Shown in pieces: positions 5,578 through 7,770 of a DNA stretch of 7,770 nucleotides. Origin of the DNA: an uncultured Clostridia bacterium (GTDB lineage: Bacteria; Bacillota; Clostridia; Oscillospirales; Acutalibacteraceae); assembly GCA_904420155.1 (NCBI GenBank), contig CAJFUH010000158.1, positions 1 to 7,770 on the forward strand, in the 5' to 3' direction. The notes below the pieces were generated by a model that saw only the letters and a program-made list of their open reading frames with translations, ran no database searches and was not told the DNA's origin. Every line of letters begins with the position of its first letter. The first letter of the stretch is position 1. A program made the position numbers and the translations under genes.

Positions 5578-6180
5578 ATGGCTAAGAATATGCAGCCGAT
5601 TGCCAAGCGTTGCCACGCTCTGGGCATTTCTCCTGCCGTTATGGGTTATGCGAAGAAGACCACCAATCGCAATCCCGGCGGCCAGATGAGAAAGAAGAAG
5701 AGCGAGTATGCTCTTCAGCTGAACGAGAAACAGAAGGTCAAATTTGTATATGGCATCATGGAGCGCCAGTTCCGTGCTTATTATGACAAGGCGACCCGTA
5801 TGACCGGTAAGACCGGTGAAAACCTGTTGATTTTGATTGAGCGCCGTTTGGATAACGTGGTATACCGCCTGGGCTTTGCCGCTACCCGCCGTGAAGCCCG
5901 TCAGCTGGTAAGCCATGCTCATTTCACGGTCAATGGCAAGAAGGTCAACATCCCGTCCTATCTGGTAAAGCCGGGCGATGTGGTGGAAGTTGCTTCTTCC
6001 AGCCGTTCTTCTGTAAAGTTCAGCAAACTGACCGGCGAGGACGCCCCCATGGTAACCCTGCCCCAGTGGCTGGAGCGCGAGAAAAATACATTAAAGGGCA
6101 CTGTCACCAAAATGCCTGTCCGCGAGGACATTGATCTGCCCGTTGAAGAGCATCTCATCGTCGAGTTGTACTCCAAGTAA
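5578..6180 (+). CDS. rpsD: 30S ribosomal protein S4, zinc-free (C-minus) form
   Basis: S4 is a primary 16S rRNA-binding protein that nucleates small-subunit assembly. In several bacteria it also represses its own operon at the translational level. The 200-residue product has the N-terminal S4 domain (about 1-90) and the S4 RNA-binding fold (about 91-155, LIERRLDNVVYRLGFAATRR and HFTVNGKKVNIPSYLVKPGD). The C-terminus reads VREDIDLPVEEHLIVELYSK. The N-terminal region has only one cysteine (C12), so it lacks the four-cysteine zinc site of other S4 proteins. ATG at 5578 follows AAAGGAG (5560-5566) and a second purine-rich AAAAGGA closer in. In B. subtilis rpsD is elsewhere; here it keeps the place between rpsK and rpoA. 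Confidence 0.98.
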   Translation: MAKNMQPIAKRCHALGISPAVMGYAKKTTNRNPGGQMRKKKSEYALQLNEKQKVKFVYGIMERQFRAYYDKATRMTGKTGENLLILIERRLDNVVYRLGFAATRREARQLVSHAHFTVNGKKVNIPSYLVKPGDVVEVASSSRSSVKFSKLTGEDAPMVTLPQWLEREKNTLKGTVTKMPVREDIDLPVEEHLIVELYSK

Positions 6181-6225
6181 TGCCGGGGTTTGATGGCATA
6201 GTATACATCACGGTAAGCTTTACAG

Positions 6226-6246
6226 CCTGCCTAAATGTCAAGGAGG
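6226..6246 (+). promoter_or_regulatory. Possible hairpin covering the rpoA ribosome binding site
   Basis: In the 73-nt rpsD-rpoA gap (6181-6253), CCT-G-CCT at 6226-6232 is complementary to the AGGAGG Shine-Dalgarno sequence at 6241-6246. The pairing has a single bulged G and an 8-nt loop (6233-6240). If formed, it would mask the rpoA ribosome binding site. A 5-bp TGATG/CATCA stem (6191-6195 with 6206-6210) lies upstream. No convincing -35/-10 promoter pair was found in the gap. The regulatory role is only inferred. Confidence 0.35.
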
Positions 6247-6253
6247 GTCGCTA

Positions 6254-7207
6254 ATGATCGAGATAGAAAAACCAAGAATTGAAACCGAGGTGCTATCTGC
6301 CGACGGAACCTACGGAAAGTTTACGGTGGAACCGCTGGAGCGCGGTTTTGGGATAACTCTGGGAAATAGCTTGAGAAGAGTTTTGCTCTCCTCTCTTCCC
6401 GGCGTCGCTGTTACTTCCCTCAAGATCGACGGGGTTCTTCATGAGTTTTCCACCATCCCCGGTGTGAAAGAGGACGTGACGGAAATCGTCCTCAACATGA
6501 AAGGCCTCACTGCGAAACTGCATTGCGATGGTCCCAAGACGGTCGAGATCAATGCGGAAGGCCCCTGTGTGGTTACGGCTGATTCCGTTAAATGCGACAG
6601 CGAGGTTGAGATTCTAAACCCGGATATGCACATTGCCACGTTGGGCGACGGCGCAAAGCTGTATATGGAAATTACATTGGACAAGGGACGCGGCTATGTT
6701 TCCGCAGATCGCAACAAGGCCGCGATGGCCGCCAATGTGATCGGTATCTTGCCGGTTGATTCCATCTATACACCCGTGCTGAAGGTCAATTACGGCGTTG
6801 AGAATACACGTGTAGGTCAGATTACCGACTACGATAAGCTGACCCTGGAGGTATGGACGAACGGCGTGATCAACGCGCAGGAAGCCGTTTCCCTGGCCGC
6901 GAAAGTCCTGACCGAACACCTGAACCTCTTTGTTGATTTGTCCGATAAGGGCTATAATACAGAGATCATGGTGGAGAAGGACGATAAGGGCAAGGAAAAG
7001 GTTCTGGAGATGACCATTGAGGAATTGGATCTTTCCGTTCGTTCCTTTAACTGCCTGAAACGTGCAGGCATCAATACGGTGGAAGACCTCATCAGCAAGT
7101 CTGAGGACGATATGATGAAGGTGAGAAACCTGGGACGCAAATCCCTCGAGGAAGTTGTGTATAAACTCAATTCCCTCGGCTTTAGTCTTCGCAAGGATGA
7201 CGAATAA
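6254..7207 (+). CDS. rpoA: DNA-directed RNA polymerase subunit alpha
   Basis: The alpha subunit dimerises to start core RNA polymerase assembly, and its C-terminal domain contacts UP elements and activators. The 317-residue product has the N-terminal assembly domain (about 1-235), with the conserved GFGITLGNSLRRVLLSSLPG at 31-50 and DKGRGYV at 143-149. An acidic/basic linker follows (EKDDKGKEKV, 241-250). The C-terminal domain is about 254-317, with VRSFNCLKRAGI (262-273) and RNLGRKSLEEV (291-301), which carry the residues equivalent to E. coli R265, N268, C269, G296 and K298 used for DNA binding. Length is normal. ATG at 6254 follows AAGGAGGG (6240-6247) by 6 nt. The 73-nt gap ahead is the second longest in the operon. 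Confidence 0.98.
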   Translation: MIEIEKPRIETEVLSADGTYGKFTVEPLERGFGITLGNSLRRVLLSSLPGVAVTSLKIDGVLHEFSTIPGVKEDVTEIVLNMKGLTAKLHCDGPKTVEINAEGPCVVTADSVKCDSEVEILNPDMHIATLGDGAKLYMEITLDKGRGYVSADRNKAAMAANVIGILPVDSIYTPVLKVNYGVENTRVGQITDYDKLTLEVWTNGVINAQEAVSLAAKVLTEHLNLFVDLSDKGYNTEIMVEKDDKGKEKVLEMTIEELDLSVRSFNCLKRAGINTVEDLISKSEDDMMKVRNLGRKSLEEVVYKLNSLGFSLRKDDE

Positions 7208-7243
7208 GTCGTCCGGTAACCAAAGGTAAAGGAGTGAATTTCG

Positions 7244-7585
7244 ATGCCCGGAACAAGAAAGCTCGGAAGAGACACTGCTCATAGAACTGCAATGCTCAGG
7301 GCTATGGTCACTTTCCTGTTGGAAAAGGGAAAGATTGAGACCACATTAACTCGCGCCAAGGAAGTACGTTCCCTGACCGAGAAAATGATTACCCTGGCAA
7401 AGGTAAACGATCTGCATCATAAGCGTTTGGCCATGGCCTTCATCACCAAGGAGGACGTTACCAAGAAGCTGTTTGATGAGATCGCCCCCAAATACGCGGA
7501 TAAAAACGGCGGATATACCCGGATCACCAAACTGGGGCCGCGCCGCGGCGATGCAGCAGAAATGGCGATTATTGAGCTGTTATAA
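7244..7585 (+). CDS. rplQ: 50S ribosomal protein L17
   Basis: L17 lies near the exit of the peptide tunnel on the large subunit. The 113-residue product starts MPGTRKLGRDTAHRTAMLRA. It continues LLEKGKIETTLTRAKEVRSL and ends GGYTRITKLGPRRGDAAEMA plus IIELL, all family hallmarks. The sequence lacks the C-terminal extension found in some L17 proteins and is of normal length for Firmicutes. AAAGGAG (7228-7234) precedes ATG at 7244 by 9 nt. It is the last gene of the alpha operon and is followed 14 nt later by a strong terminator. Confidence 0.98.
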   Translation: MPGTRKLGRDTAHRTAMLRAMVTFLLEKGKIETTLTRAKEVRSLTEKMITLAKVNDLHHKRLAMAFITKEDVTKKLFDEIAPKYADKNGGYTRITKLGPRRGDAAEMAIIELL

Positions 7586-7599
7586 GATAGAAACATAAG

Positions 7600-7641
7600 A
7601 AAACACCGTGCTGATTATGATTGATCGGCACGGTGTTTTTT
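7600..7641 (+). terminator. Intrinsic terminator of the spc-alpha transcription unit
   Basis: AAAACACCGTGC (7600-7611 begins the left arm) pairs with GCACGGTGTTTT (7628-7639). The first 12 bp are perfect. The stem can continue through 7612-7617 with 7622-7627 (two G-U pairs) to a 4-nt TGAT loop. The right arm runs into a T-tract (7636-7641). This is a textbook Rho-independent terminator just after rplQ. The opposite strand would give TTTTCTT after the stem, so weak bidirectional activity is possible. Confidence 0.93.
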
Positions 7642-7770
7642 AATCAAAGATTCTTTCTTAAAAAATCATGGCTATTATTAAGGAAATCCGTAGAGATCTC
7701 CACGGTAACCTTCCATTCTATTATTCAGATTTTTTGAAAGCCTTCTTTCTCAAGGGAAGCTTAATTTTGA
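7642..7770. other. Unassigned AT-rich sequence after the operon
   Basis: This 129-nt stretch is richer in A/T than the operon. On the minus strand a reading frame is open from the window edge to a TAA at 7721-7723, giving KIKLPLRKKAFKKSE before the stop. This resembles a basic protein tail and could be the end of a convergent gene. On the plus strand a frame from ATG 7668 is open to the window edge, starting MAIIKEIRRDLHGNLPFYYS. It has no Shine-Dalgarno sequence, and there is hardly room for a promoter after the terminator. An imperfect inverted repeat (7680-7712) lies between. I cannot assign a product on either strand. Confidence 0.4.
7680..7712 (-). repeat. Imperfect inverted repeat downstream of a possible minus-strand stop
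   Basis: A core palindrome GAGATCTC (7693-7700) is flanked by CCGT (7688-7691) and ACGG (7702-7705). Outer arms AAGG (7680-7683) and CCTT (7709-7712) also pair. The single mismatch in the core stem (A7692 against C7701) becomes a G-U pair in minus-strand RNA, which favours the minus strand as the transcribed one. No T-run follows immediately, so it is not a canonical terminator. Confidence 0.35.

Noticed and set aside
6189..6220. Possible promoter before rpoA (TTGATG at 6190-6195)
   Set aside because: No TATAAT-like hexamer at 16-18 nt spacing; the TATAC at 6202-6206 is too close.
1..7770. CRISPR arrays, insertion sequences, tRNA/rRNA genes, phage or defence genes
   Set aside because: No direct-repeat arrays, no transposase-like frames and no tRNA-like cloverleaf seen on either strand; the whole window is accounted for by the ribosomal operon apart from the last ~130 bases.

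Overview
The window is a contiguous piece of the conserved bacterial ribosomal-protein supercluster: the 3' half of the spc operon followed by the complete alpha operon. All fifteen supported genes lie on the + strand. The protein sequences, strong AGGAGG-type ribosome binding sites, three TTG starts, a small KOW-domain gene between map and infA, and rpsD between rpsK and rpoA all point to a Gram-positive Firmicute of class Clostridia. Base composition is moderate, near 50% GC by eye. SecY, S4 and L17 look like those of gut Clostridia such as the Oscillospiraceae/Ruminococcaceae, but the exact family is a guess.

Layout: positions 1-89 hold the C-terminus of rplR (L18). Then come rpsE (S5), rpmD (L30), rplO (L15) and secY, packed with gaps of 0-19 nt. 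A 111-nt gap rich in potential hairpins (2592-2702) separates secY from adk. adk and map (1 nt apart), a KOW-domain RNA-binding protein, infA (IF1), rpmJ (L36), rpsM (S13), rpsK (S11) and rpsD (S4) follow. A 73-nt gap leads to rpoA (RNA polymerase alpha), then rplQ (L17). A strong intrinsic terminator at 7600-7641 closes the transcription unit. The last ~130 bases are more AT-rich and cannot be assigned with confidence. They may hold the tail of a convergent minus-strand gene or, less likely, the start of a plus-strand one.

The genes work together in protein synthesis and its immediate downstream steps. They supply ribosomal subunit proteins, initiation factor 1, the Sec translocon channel that receives nascent membrane proteins, the methionine aminopeptidase that trims new N-termini, adenylate kinase, and the RNA polymerase alpha subunit. 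No promoter was identified inside the window, so the genes are probably read from upstream (the S10/spc promoters lie outside), possibly with undetected internal promoters.

This is an ordinary, highly conserved housekeeping region. I found no mobile element, CRISPR array, defence system or other sign of an undescribed system. The points worth a second look are modest: structured gaps before adk and rpoA, non-ATG starts on rpsE, secY and infA, a secY ribosome binding site embedded in the last codons of rplO, the poorly characterised KOW protein, and the ambiguous right edge.
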